Below, piece by piece: positions 6,635 to 12,425 of a DNA stretch of 42,340 nt. The stretch covers positions 1-42,340 of the IMG/VR virus record IMGVR_UViG_3300046463_000383; one strand, written 5' to 3'. How positions within the stretch are numbered: the first letter of the stretch is position 1; every line of letters begins with the position of its first letter. The notes under the pieces are model-generated. The model did no database searches and was not told the origin of the DNA. It was given only the letters and a program-made list of their open reading frames with translations. This DNA comes from a virus. A program made the translations under genes and the position numbers.

Positions 6635-7038
6635 CCTGGACCGAGGAGCTGATCCGCCAACTACGGAATCTAGCCGCCGCCGGCAAGACATCGGGTCAGA
6701 TTGCTACCGCCCTCGGGCTCACCAGGGGCGCTGTGATAGGCAAGATGAGCCGCGAGGGCATTCCCCTCGCCCGATTGCCCTTTTGGGGCTCCAGGGCCGC
6801 TCCAAAAAAGAACCAATCCCCCCTCCGGGGGCCTCCCGCCAAACCACGGGTCCCTCCGTTGCAGGGCCGCATGGGAGCTGGTCCGGCGATCATGGCGGTC
6901 ATGCCCTATCATTGCGAATGGCCTTTCGGCGACCCTGCGAGCGAGGATTTCCATTTCTGTTCGGAACCCAGAGATCCCTATGTCGAGCCGCCCTATTGCC
7001 CCAAGCATGCGGAGATCGCGGTCGTCAGGAGGCGTTGA
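6631..7038 (+). CDS. gcrA: GcrA-family cell-cycle regulator homologue
   Basis: The 135-residue product matches GcrA. The N-terminal HTH (1-45) reads MTWTEELIRQLRNLAAAGKT, SGQIATALGLTRGAVIGKMS, like the GcrA pattern of W..E....L..L...G.S...IA..LG.TRNAVIGK. The C-terminal zinc-like box has CEWPFGDP (C95), FHFC (C110) and PYCPKHA (C123, H126). In Caulobacter GcrA binds sigma70 RNA polymerase and methylated GANTC promoters to drive S-phase genes. This family is confined to Alphaproteobacteria, so the host is probably from that class. The GTG start overlaps the VRR-NUC stop. A phage copy could redirect host polymerase or mimic the cell-cycle state; that is inference. Confidence 0.88.
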   Translation: MTWTEELIRQLRNLAAAGKTSGQIATALGLTRGAVIGKMSREGIPLARLPFWGSRAAPKKNQSPLRGPPAKPRVPPLQGRMGAGPAIMAVMPYHCEWPFGDPASEDFHFCSEPRDPYVEPPYCPKHAEIAVVRRR

Positions 7039-7247
7039 TGGATGACGCAAGCGTGATGCGGCGCGACCTCATCCTCCGGTTTTGCTGGTACACGCTCGGC
7101 AATCTGATGGACCTGTTGTCCGACGACGATCCTGTCATGGAACTCTTGCAGAGCGCCCGTGAGAAGATGTTCATGGAGCGCACCAAGCTACCCCGATATA
7201 GCCCTGACGAATGGACCAAAGTCGGGAAAAAAGGCTTGTGGTCATAA
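7038..7247 (+). CDS. Hypothetical protein
   Basis: The 69-residue product (start MDDASVMRRDLILRFCWYTL) has a helical N-terminal half with an acidic patch LLSDDDPVMELL and a basic C-terminal end. No domain recognised. Its ATG at 7038 shares a base with the GcrA stop (TGATG) and its TAA overlaps the ATG of the next small gene, so it is embedded in a coupled early operon. A GcrA-accessory role is possible only by position. Confidence 0.6.
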   Translation: MDDASVMRRDLILRFCWYTLGNLMDLLSDDDPVMELLQSAREKMFMERTKLPRYSPDEWTKVGKKGLWS

Positions 7248-7381
7248 TGCACGTGCACATCGTTCAGCCGCCATCGACGGAGATGGCCTGGACCGCGCTG
7301 CTGATCTTTGTGCTTGTCGTCGCTTGGTATGGGATCGGCGCCTATGAGCGCTGGGCTAGACATAAACGAGGCGGCAAATGA
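7247..7381 (+). CDS. Small membrane protein (44 residues)
   Basis: The product reads MHVHIVQPPSTEMAWTALLI then FVLVVAWYGIGAYERWARHK, with one transmembrane segment (about residues 13-31) and a basic C-terminal tail that should stay in the cytoplasm. The start overlaps the preceding TAA and the stop overlaps the next ATG (ATGA). It resembles many short phage membrane proteins of unknown role. Confidence 0.55.
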   Translation: MHVHIVQPPSTEMAWTALLIFVLVVAWYGIGAYERWARHKRGGK

Positions 7382-7554
7382 ACGTGGTGGTTTCAACCCC
7401 AAACCCAAACACGGTGCGAATATCCGAAGGGGACCGGTCGATCGACATGCCCGCAGATGCGGCGGCCGCAATGGCGAGGATGATTCTGGTCCTTACAGAA
7501 ACAAAACCGCCGCCGAGAGGGGACGCATCCCGGCGGCGGCGATTGACCCCCTAG
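7378..7554 (+). CDS. Hypothetical small protein
   Basis: A 58-residue frame from ATG 7378 (ATGA overlap with the previous gene) to TAG 7554. The N-terminal half has alternating hydrophobic residues (MNVVVSTPNPNTVRISEGDR), followed by an Ala/Met-rich helix and a very basic C terminus (SRRRR). No family recognised. About 78 bases without a gene follow before the DnaA-like gene. Confidence 0.45.
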   Translation: MNVVVSTPNPNTVRISEGDRSIDMPADAAAAMARMILVLTETKPPPRGDASRRRRLTP

Positions 7555-7632
7555 CCTGACAGGACTAGGATCGGGACGCGACGGCGAGGTTGCTGCCCTC
7601 CCGCCGCAAAGCCATCGAACCGACCAAAGCCG

Positions 7633-8187
7633 ATGACCGACCACGAAAATAACAAAAGGCCACAACCATTTCAAGCCCTTGTTCGGTACGGGAACGAACC
7701 TACAACCCTCGAAGAGATGCAGTCGGCCTGGAAAGCGCGCCAGGCGCGTTATGCGGTAGCCGCCGAGTCGGCGCGGCAAGACGCAATCCGGCTGATTCCG
7801 CCTCCACCTCCAGAACCTCCTCCTGCCCCGGTCATGGGGGTTCTAGGCTCTGCTCTACCGCCTTGGACCGCCCCTCCTCCTCTGGCTGTCCTGTTCCCCA
7901 TTCCGCCGCGGGTCGAGGTCATACAGACGATGGTGTGCCGCCATTTCGGGATCGGGCGGCTTGACATGCTATCCCACCGCCGGTCGTCCGACATGGTGCT
8001 GCCGCGGCATCTGGCAATTTATCTGTGCAAGGTGTTAACCTACCGCTCTCTGTGTGAGCTTGGCCGATTGTTTCGGCGCGACCATTCGACAATCATGCAC
8101 GCCGTGGATCACATCAAGCGCCAGATGAAAAGCGACGAGGCGCTCGAAGCATCGGTCATGATGCTCACGGATCAGCTACGCCCATGA
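7633..8187 (+). CDS. DnaA domain IV (DNA-binding) protein without AAA+ domain
   Basis: The 184-residue product has a variable N terminus, a proline-rich linker (about 55-92) and a C-terminal domain (93-165) that matches DnaA domain IV: VCRHFGIGRLDMLSHRRSSD, VLPRHLAIYLCKVLT, and the DnaA signature CELGRLFRRDHSTIMHA. In DnaA this helix-turn-helix recognises DnaA boxes. The AAA+ and DnaB-loading parts are absent, so it cannot act as a full initiator. It may bind DnaA boxes on host or phage DNA and block or help initiation. Its stop overlaps the next gene, which looks like a phage replication organiser with repeated sites, so a joint replication role is likely. Confidence 0.88.
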   Translation: MTDHENNKRPQPFQALVRYGNEPTTLEEMQSAWKARQARYAVAAESARQDAIRLIPPPPPEPPPAPVMGVLGSALPPWTAPPPLAVLFPIPPRVEVIQTMVCRHFGIGRLDMLSHRRSSDMVLPRHLAIYLCKVLTYRSLCELGRLFRRDHSTIMHAVDHIKRQMKSDEALEASVMMLTDQLRP

Positions 8188-8720
8188 CCTTGGCCGACGT
8201 GATCGTAGCGATGCGCGCTGTTGGCTGTTCAGCGGAGCAGATCATTGCGGTCACGGAAGCACTTGACCTACGGTCGGTGGGGGCCAAGCGTCAGGCCCGA
8301 TACCGGGAGAGAAAGCGTAACGAAAGCGTAACAGAGCGTAACGCGTTACGAAAACGTGACGCCCACAGAGATACAACGCAGGTCGATTTCATCCAATCAG
8401 TGGTGGCGCAGTGGAACGATACCGCGGCCTACTACCGTCTCCCCCAGGTCAAGGACATCACCGTCCCCCGCCAAGCGGCGATAATGGCCCGCGCGAAGGA
8501 TCTCACGGAAACCTATGATTTCCCTGACCCTTCCGCAGGTTTCGTGGTTCTGTTCAATCACGTTAAGGGTTCCCCCTTTCTCCGTGGCGAGGCCAATGGC
8601 TTCCGTTGCGACCTCGACTTCTGCATAAGATCGTCGTCTTTCACCAAAATCATGGAGGGCAGATATGAAAGCCAAGGAAACCCAACGGCAAGAACGCCTT
8701 ACCGAGGATCGCGTGCGTGA
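8184..8720 (+). CDS. Replication organiser-like protein
   Basis: The 178-residue product starts with a helical region (MTLADVIVAMRAVGCSAEQI), then a basic Arg/Asn-rich stretch (QARYRERKRNESVTERNA), and a C-terminal domain with WNDTAAYYRLPQV, TVPRQAAIMARAKDL, FNHVKGSPFLRGEANGFRCD and SSFTKIMEGRYE. The SPFLRG...FD...KIMEGRY pattern is typical of the C-terminal part of many phage replication/helicase-loader proteins. It would recruit the host replisome to the phage origin. The basic stretch is encoded by iteron-like repeats, as in lambda gene O, where the origin lies inside the gene. It overlaps the DnaA-like gene (ATGA). Confidence 0.7.
   Translation: MTLADVIVAMRAVGCSAEQIIAVTEALDLRSVGAKRQARYRERKRNESVTERNALRKRDAHRDTTQVDFIQSVVAQWNDTAAYYRLPQVKDITVPRQAAIMARAKDLTETYDFPDPSAGFVVLFNHVKGSPFLRGEANGFRCDLDFCIRSSSFTKIMEGRYESQGNPTARTPYRGSRA
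8311..8360. repeat. Iteron-like repeats, candidate replication origin
   Basis: Three copies of GCGTAAC occur at 8315-8321, 8326-8332 and 8336-8342, the first two within identical 11-base units GAAAGCGTAAC. The third is part of a perfect 14-base palindrome CGTAACGCGTTACG (8337-8350), followed by a degenerate AAAACGTGAC. Spacing of 10-11 bases places all sites on one face of the helix. They lie inside the replication-organiser-like gene, which is where lambdoid phages keep their origin. They also encode an Arg/Asn repeat in the protein, so a purely protein-level origin of the repeat cannot be excluded. Confidence 0.5.
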
Positions 8721-8922
8721 GTTGGCGGGCGATGTTCTCTCCGAGCAGGAGATCCAGGTGTGCGTCGCCTCGATAAAACTGACCGAGGCTGAGATCATTA
8801 TGGCCGCCAGGTACAAGGCCAGGCGAGCGAAAGAGGAGATGGAGCGGCTGAGAAACCGCACTGATCCCTTGATGCAGGAGCGGATTAACGTGCTTTTCCG
8901 CGGTCTTGCGAGTTCAATTTGA
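8665..8922 (+). CDS. Hypothetical helical protein
   Basis: The 85-residue, highly charged product is mostly helical (RQERLTEDRVRELAGDVLSE, ARYKARRAKEEMERLRNRTD). No family recognised. GGAGGG stands a few bases before the ATG at 8665, inside the end of the replication gene, so a 56-base overlap exists. It ends the first rightward early block. Confidence 0.65.
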   Translation: MKAKETQRQERLTEDRVRELAGDVLSEQEIQVCVASIKLTEAEIIMAARYKARRAKEEMERLRNRTDPLMQERINVLFRGLASSI

Positions 8923-9365
8923 CTTTGGCGAATTTTGGGGAGAAAAAGATTGGGCGAGGCCCTCTCCGTAAGGACCCCGCCCAGATCGATGTTCCCTTGC
9001 AAAGTTCGACACCGACCGCGCCACTAAAATACCACCCGGCGCATTAGGTTTCAACCCCCCGCAGCGACATTCGATCCGGAAGCCAACATAATGGCCGTAT
9101 CCGGCTGGCATTCCCGCCGTTGGCGCGTGGAGCATGTTCGAGTCTCGGCACGCGGGTTGATTTGTTGTGAGACGCTGTATCCGCGAGGGCAGCCGGGTTT
9201 AAGCGACGGCCGACCGACGGTTCATTGCTTTTGCCTGACATGTTCCCCACCCTGTTCATGGACTTTGTCTGTGAGGGGTAAGGGGAGCATGTCCGGGCCT
9301 CGCTCGGGCCTCTCTCTGGTTCATCTGGATAGGAAGATAGATAGTTTAGTGCATCCGGAGGCAAC
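8923..9365. other. 443-base gap without a convincing gene
   Basis: No frame here has a credible start, ribosome site and coding character; leftward frames covering 9044-9469 and 8914-9135 look like non-coding shadows. What can be seen: a hairpin that fits a leftward terminator (8951-8983), the motif GCATTAGGT at 9041-9049 that also occurs in the late promoter palindrome near 15856, and a clear GGAGG before the gene at 9366. The right part probably carries the promoter of the 9366-13575 block, but I cannot point to convincing -35 and -10 boxes. Confidence 0.5.
8951..8983 (-). terminator. Hairpin with U-tract, leftward
   Basis: TGGGCG (8951-8956) pairs with CGCCCA (8978-8983), and inside it TCC-GTAA-GGA forms a second small stem with a GNRA-type loop. 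Read on the minus strand the hairpin is followed directly by ATCTTTTTC, as expected for an intrinsic terminator. On the plus strand there is no T tract. No leftward gene is recognised upstream of it, so it may block antisense transcription into the replication operon. Confidence 0.45.
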
Positions 9366-9617
9366 ATGACCGAATGGAAGGGACCTTTTCTCCTCAAAAA
9401 AAACAAAGGCAGACGGCGTTGCGTGCATCTATGGACCGGAACGGACACGGTATGTCGAATGTGGTCCACTGGGGGAATGAAGGCTACCCGGAAGTTTGCA
9501 GTTCAAGATCACAATGACGGCCTACCAACTTGCGCCATGTGTGCGGGGGTTTTCAGTCACAGTAGAAACAGGCTCCAATCGCCACCGTCACAAAATCGTG
9601 CTAGCGTCGTTCCATGA
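9366..9617 (+). CDS. Hypothetical cysteine-containing protein
   Basis: The 83-residue product has a basic N terminus and the pattern CVHLWTGTDTVCRMWSTGGM, FAVQDHNDGLPTCAMCAGVF. The spaced cysteines (C-x11-C and a C-x2-C pair) suggest a small metal-binding fold; short phage proteins with a similar DTxCRMxST...CxMC pattern are familiar, with no known role. GGAGG lies 5 bases before the ATG. The stop overlaps the lipoprotein start (ATGA). The C-terminal 30 residues after CAMC look less ordered and overlap the conserved 29-base element. Confidence 0.65.
   Translation: MTEWKGPFLLKKNKGRRRCVHLWTGTDTVCRMWSTGGMKATRKFAVQDHNDGLPTCAMCAGVFSHSRNRLQSPPSQNRASVVP
9576..9604 (+). promoter_or_regulatory. Conserved 29-base element, copy A
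   Basis: This stretch (core ACCGTCACAAAA, end GTGCTAG) matches 11162-11190 at 24 of 29 positions with no gaps. It ends 9 bases before the ATG of the lipoprotein gene; the other copy ends 10 bases before the ATG of the gene at 11201. Length and placement would suit a promoter, an operator or a translation-control site. I cannot assign -35 and -10 boxes with confidence. Confidence 0.5.
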
Positions 9618-10306
9618 CGGCAGCGGCGCGGTGTCTTTCCGTAGTTGCGATGGCTTCTCTTCTGTCGGCCTGCGGCTCCGGGGGAAACGACACCCCTGCC
9701 CCGTTCCCGACTCCGTTCCCCATGCCTGTCTCGTCAGGCTGGCAGTGCCGCTATTGCACCGGCGGCTCGGTGACGGGAGCCGGGGTCGTCACTCTTCCGA
9801 TCGGAGGCAGTTGCCCTGCTCCTAGAGCCGGGAACAATCCCCAGGACCCCAGCTTCAACGTCTCGGCCTGCCGCCATGTGGATTACGTCACCCGCGGCCC
9901 GATGCCGCTCAACGGATCGATCACGCTCGACTACACGGTCTCGGGGAACAACCCGGTGTTCGGCTACACGACCGCCGCCGGCAACACCGCCGGGGCTCCA
10001 CCCCAACTCACGCTGATGATCGAGCATGCGAACGACCAGACCCTCAGCAACGGCCTATGGCGTTGGGACAGCAACACGCGAATCCCTATCTCGCTTGGAC
10101 ATCAGCGTGTCACCGTCCCACTCAGCTTCTCGAATTGGGCCGCGGTGGCCGGATCGTCACCCGGAACGCAGGCGCAATTCAACGACGTGCTCGCCAACCT
10201 CGGCGCAGTCGGCTTCGTCCTCGGCGGCGGGGACTCGGCCGGACATGGCCTCTATCTGACTTCAGGATCGGCGGTCCTGACCGTAAACAGCTTCACCAGC
10301 CCATGA
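9614..10306 (+). CDS. Putative lipoprotein
   Basis: The 230-residue product has a lipoprotein signal: hydrophobic VVAMAS then lipobox LLSAC with the lipidated C20. The mature part starts with a Gly/Pro/Thr linker and then a beta-rich domain (ITLDYTVSGNNPVFGYTT, TLMIEHANDQTLSNGLWRWD, GHQRVTVPLSFSNWAAV, VGFVLGGGDSAGHGLYL) resembling a carbohydrate-binding-module-like jelly roll. It probably sits on the periplasmic side of the outer membrane. Phage lipoproteins often block receptors or DNA injection by related phages, so superinfection exclusion is a reasonable inference. Its stop overlaps the DpdA-like start. Confidence 0.75.
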   Translation: MTAAARCLSVVAMASLLSACGSGGNDTPAPFPTPFPMPVSSGWQCRYCTGGSVTGAGVVTLPIGGSCPAPRAGNNPQDPSFNVSACRHVDYVTRGPMPLNGSITLDYTVSGNNPVFGYTTAAGNTAGAPPQLTLMIEHANDQTLSNGLWRWDSNTRIPISLGHQRVTVPLSFSNWAAVAGSSPGTQAQFNDVLANLGAVGFVLGGGDSAGHGLYLTSGSAVLTVNSFTSP

Positions 10307-11034
10307 TGTTCCTGACCGGAATGCATCATCCGTCCGATGCCGGGAAGGTCAGGGGAGCCTTCGTCAGCGCCCACGCCCTTGCAAACCGCAGATCCTGGTT
10401 TCCGGCTAACCGATGGGTCATGGACTCTGGCGCATTCTCAACCATTCAACGCCACGGCGGATACCCGGAACCGGTCGAGGCCTACGCCTCCCTGATCCGC
10501 CGTTTCGCCGGCTGTGGGACTCTGCTCGCCGCCGTGTCGCAGGACTACATGTGCGAACCCTTCATGCTCGCCAAGACGGGACTGACCATCAAGGACCATC
10601 AGCGGCTGACGATCGAAAGATACGACGACCTGCTTCGATGCGACACCGCCGGCGTCAGGATTATGCCGGTCTTGCAGGGGTACGACCCTGCCGATTATGT
10701 TGCTCATCTGCGCGCGTATGGCGATCGGTTGACGCCCCGCATGTGGGTCGGGGTCGGCTCCATTTGCAAGCGCAACAGCTCGCCAGTCGCAATCGAGAAT
10801 GTCCTGCGCGCCATCAAGCGCGAACGTCCTGACCTACGTCTGCACGGCTTTGGCGTCAAGCTGACAGCGCTAAACTCCTGGCTTGTTCGGAAGTGTCTGT
10901 TTTCCGCCGACAGCATGGCGTGGTCGTTTGCGGCGCGTCGGGAGGGTAGGAATCAGAACGATGCGGCCGAGGCCCAGAGCTATGCCAAAAAGGTCTCTAT
11001 TATCAATCCTGACCCAATGCTTTTGACGTGGTGA
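10303..11034 (+). CDS. dpdA: DpdA-like DNA-guanine transglycosylase (TGT family)
   Basis: The 243-residue product matches phage DpdA proteins, relatives of tRNA-guanine transglycosylase that exchange guanine in DNA for a 7-deazaguanine. Visible motifs: MDSGAFS (40-46, D41 corresponding to the DSGGFQ Asp), QDYMCEP (80-86), VLQGYDPADY (123-132), WVGVGSICKRN (148-158), LHGFGVK (180-186) and SADSMAWS (201-208), whose D203 aligns with the nucleophile position. No folE, queD, queE or queC homologue is in the genome, so the base must come from the host queuosine pathway. The modification would protect phage DNA from restriction. ATGA overlap with the lipoprotein gene supports the start. Confidence 0.85.
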   Translation: MMFLTGMHHPSDAGKVRGAFVSAHALANRRSWFPANRWVMDSGAFSTIQRHGGYPEPVEAYASLIRRFAGCGTLLAAVSQDYMCEPFMLAKTGLTIKDHQRLTIERYDDLLRCDTAGVRIMPVLQGYDPADYVAHLRAYGDRLTPRMWVGVGSICKRNSSPVAIENVLRAIKRERPDLRLHGFGVKLTALNSWLVRKCLFSADSMAWSFAARREGRNQNDAAEAQSYAKKVSIINPDPMLLTW

Positions 11035-11038
11035 CGCA

Positions 11039-11152
11039 ATGGTTGAGCACAGCGTCAACAGCCTCCCCGCTCTTTACGACCTTCTGGAGACGGCGGGAGT
11101 GTTCGGTGTCTTATTGATCCTGATGGTCTGGGGAATTTCCAAGTGTCGATAA
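11039..11152 (+). CDS. Small membrane protein (37 residues)
   Basis: ATG at 11039, four bases after the DpdA stop, opens a 37-residue frame: a polar start MVEHSVNSLPALYDLLETAG, one transmembrane helix VFGVLLILMVWGI, and a basic end SKCR. Single-pass with the C terminus probably inside. No family recognised; could be a lysis or exclusion accessory. Confidence 0.5.
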   Translation: MVEHSVNSLPALYDLLETAGVFGVLLILMVWGISKCR

Positions 11153-11161
11153 GAAACGGCC

Positions 11162-11190
11162 CATTCGTAACCGTCACAAAAATGTGCTAG
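11162..11190 (+). promoter_or_regulatory. Conserved 29-base element, copy B
   Basis: Second copy of the element found at 9576-9604, with the same core ACCGTCACAAAA and the same end GTGCTAG, and no insertions or deletions. It ends 10 bases upstream of the ATG at 11201; the bases that follow (GGGG) could double as a weak ribosome site. Two copies at equivalent places before different genes argue for a shared regulatory role. Confidence 0.5.
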
Positions 11191-11200
11191 GGGTGGTCTC

Positions 11201-11548
11201 ATGCGAAAGCCCTCTTGGCCCTGGGATCCCCCTCCCAGGCCCCCGGACATATCCACCCACTATCTCGCCCAATTGCTCGGGATGGTGCTCAAAAACCAGG
11301 ATAAGATCCTGGCGAACCAGGAGAAAATGATGGCCACCCTAGCTGACACCCTCGCCCTCGTAACCGCCGAAGACACCACGATCGACTCGGTTGTGGTCCT
11401 GATCCAGGGCCTCCGGGACCAGATCGCCTCCGCTGGCCTTTCCGCCGCTGACCAGGCCAAGGTCGATGCGATCTTCGCCCAGGCCACTGCGGACCAGGCC
11501 AAGCTCAACACGGCGCTCACGGCCAACGTGCCGGCGCCGACGCCCTGA
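11201..11548 (+). CDS. Hypothetical coiled-coil protein
   Basis: The 115-residue product has a proline-rich start (WPWDPPPRPPD), then long helices: HYLAQLLGMVLKNQDKILAN, QEKMMATLADTLALV, DTTIDSVVVLIQGLRDQIAS, and AKVDAIFAQATADQAKLNTAL. The pattern 'AEDTTIDSVVVLIQGL' followed by 'ADQAKVDAIF' is familiar from small phage proteins near lysis genes, without known role. No signal or membrane segment. It is followed by the structured 181-base gap before the holin. Confidence 0.65.
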   Translation: MRKPSWPWDPPPRPPDISTHYLAQLLGMVLKNQDKILANQEKMMATLADTLALVTAEDTTIDSVVVLIQGLRDQIASAGLSAADQAKVDAIFAQATADQAKLNTALTANVPAPTP

Positions 11549-11617
11549 CCCCGCCGGAGGCGTCTTTCACGGAATCCTGGCCGCCGACCAAAGCTCACCC
11601 GGAACGGCGGTTCGGAT

Positions 11618-11692
11618 ATAAGGCCCGGCCCCTGAAAGGGGGTTGGTCCTTATGGTGTCTCCTTGACTTACCGGGGCATAACTTCCCCGGTA
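11618..11692 (+). other. Two strong RNA hairpins before the holin gene
   Basis: Hairpin 1 (11618-11653): ATAAGG pairs with CCTTAT, one C/T mismatch follows, then CC/GG, two G-T wobbles and CCCC/GGGG, closing on a GAAA tetraloop at 11634-11637. Hairpin 2 (11669-11692): TACCGGGG pairs perfectly with CCCCGGTA around an 8-base loop. Neither has a real U-tract (hairpin 2 is followed by GCCTTTC). They fill the 182-base gap between 11548 and 11731. They could terminate early transcription, protect an mRNA end or control holin translation. Confidence 0.6.
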
Positions 11693-11730
11693 GCCTTTCA
11701 AAGGGCCACAATTACGGATAGAGCAGGGGT

Positions 11731-12006
11731 ATGACCCCGACCGGCGACCAGTTAACCGGAGCGCTCAGGACGATCCTCGCCGCCGCGGGCGGCTATGCAG
11801 TCGCCAGGGGATGGATCGACGCCGGAACCGCCACTACCCTCGCCGGCGGAATCGCAATTCTCATCACCGCCATATGGTCCTGGGTTTCCCATACCCGATC
11901 CGCGATGATCCATTCCGTCAACTCCGCCGACAACGGCGTCTCGGTCGTTTCTACCCTACAGGCTATAGCTTCAGGGGTTCCGACTGTCGATAAGCCGCTG
12001 AAATGA
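11731..12006 (+). CDS. Putative holin (Pam3-gp28-like)
   Basis: The 91-residue product has the layout of Pam3-gp28-type holins: TGDQLTGALRTILAAAGGYA, ARGWIDAGTATTLAGGIAIL, ITAIWSWVSHT. That is two hydrophobic segments (about residues 10-27 and 33-52) and a Trp-containing end of the second, then a soluble tail. Holins collect in the inner membrane and open lesions at a set time to release or activate the endolysin. It is followed by coupled tiny lipoprotein and membrane genes, as in a lysis cassette, but no endolysin is recognised nearby. Confidence 0.75.
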   Translation: MTPTGDQLTGALRTILAAAGGYAVARGWIDAGTATTLAGGIAILITAIWSWVSHTRSAMIHSVNSADNGVSVVSTLQAIASGVPTVDKPLK

Positions 12007-12137
12007 ACATGATTCGCCTCGCCCTCCTCCTCGCGGCTGCGATCTACCCCTTCGCCCTCATTGCGATCGTCGCCGCGGCCCTATCAGGCTGCGCGCACTG
12101 TATCGGCACGCCATGCTTGCCGGTCTTCTCGCCATGA
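12003..12137 (+). CDS. Small lipoprotein, possible outer-membrane spanin
   Basis: The 44-residue frame starts with ATG overlapping the holin stop (ATGA). It has a long hydrophobic leader (LALLLAAAIYPFALIAIVAA) and a lipobox ALSGC, leaving a mature part of about 15 residues with two more cysteines. Position directly after the holin fits an Rz1-type spanin, but the mature part is very short, so this is tentative. Confidence 0.5.
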   Translation: MNMIRLALLLAAAIYPFALIAIVAAALSGCAHCIGTPCLPVFSP

Positions 12138-12265
12138 GCGAGGCAATCTACACAGGTCTTCAGGCGGCGGCCTTCATCGCCTTCATGATTTGCGTTGCGA
12201 TGGCCGTGACGAGCTGCGCCGTTGTCTCATGCCTACAGAACACCAATGCGTGCGGCCTCAACTGA
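12134..12265 (+). CDS. Small membrane protein or lipoprotein (43 residues)
   Basis: The frame starts with ATG overlapping the preceding stop. The product has one hydrophobic helix (QAAAFIAFMICVAMAVTSC) followed by AVVSC and a short polar end with one more Cys. TSC/VSC could serve as a lipobox or the segment could be an uncleaved anchor. It belongs to the run of tiny envelope proteins after the holin. Confidence 0.45.
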   Translation: MSEAIYTGLQAAAFIAFMICVAMAVTSCAVVSCLQNTNACGLN

Positions 12266-12425
12266 GATTCCGTTCGGGATGACGATCCCCGTCGACAACA
12301 TCGAAGTGCGCGAGATCGAACTCGCCGCGCTGAAATACGAGCTGAGCCTGATCCTCGAGAAGGCAAAAAAGAAAACCGTGTTTCCGCCCGCCCATGACGC
12401 CGACTGGTGGGCGCGACGGCTATGA
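12246..12425 (+). CDS. Hypothetical protein
   Basis: The 59-residue product (from ATG 12246) has a central amphipathic helix DNIEVREIELAALKYELSLI followed by a Lys-rich stretch and a Trp-containing end. A second start, ATG 12279, would give 48 residues; no strong ribosome site separates the two. The soluble, helical character could pair with an inner-membrane partner, but nothing identifies it. Confidence 0.45.
   Translation: MRAASTEIPFGMTIPVDNIEVREIELAALKYELSLILEKAKKKTVFPPAHDADWWARRL

Noticed and set aside
9120-9200. tRNA-like T-arm string GTTCGAGTC near 9137
   Set aside because: The bases on either side do not pair to form a T stem and no anticodon or acceptor arm can be built on either strand.
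9044-9469. Leftward 141-codon frame in the 443-base gap
   Set aside because: It runs through the ribosome site and start of the gene at 9366, has no ribosome site of its own and shows mixed composition.
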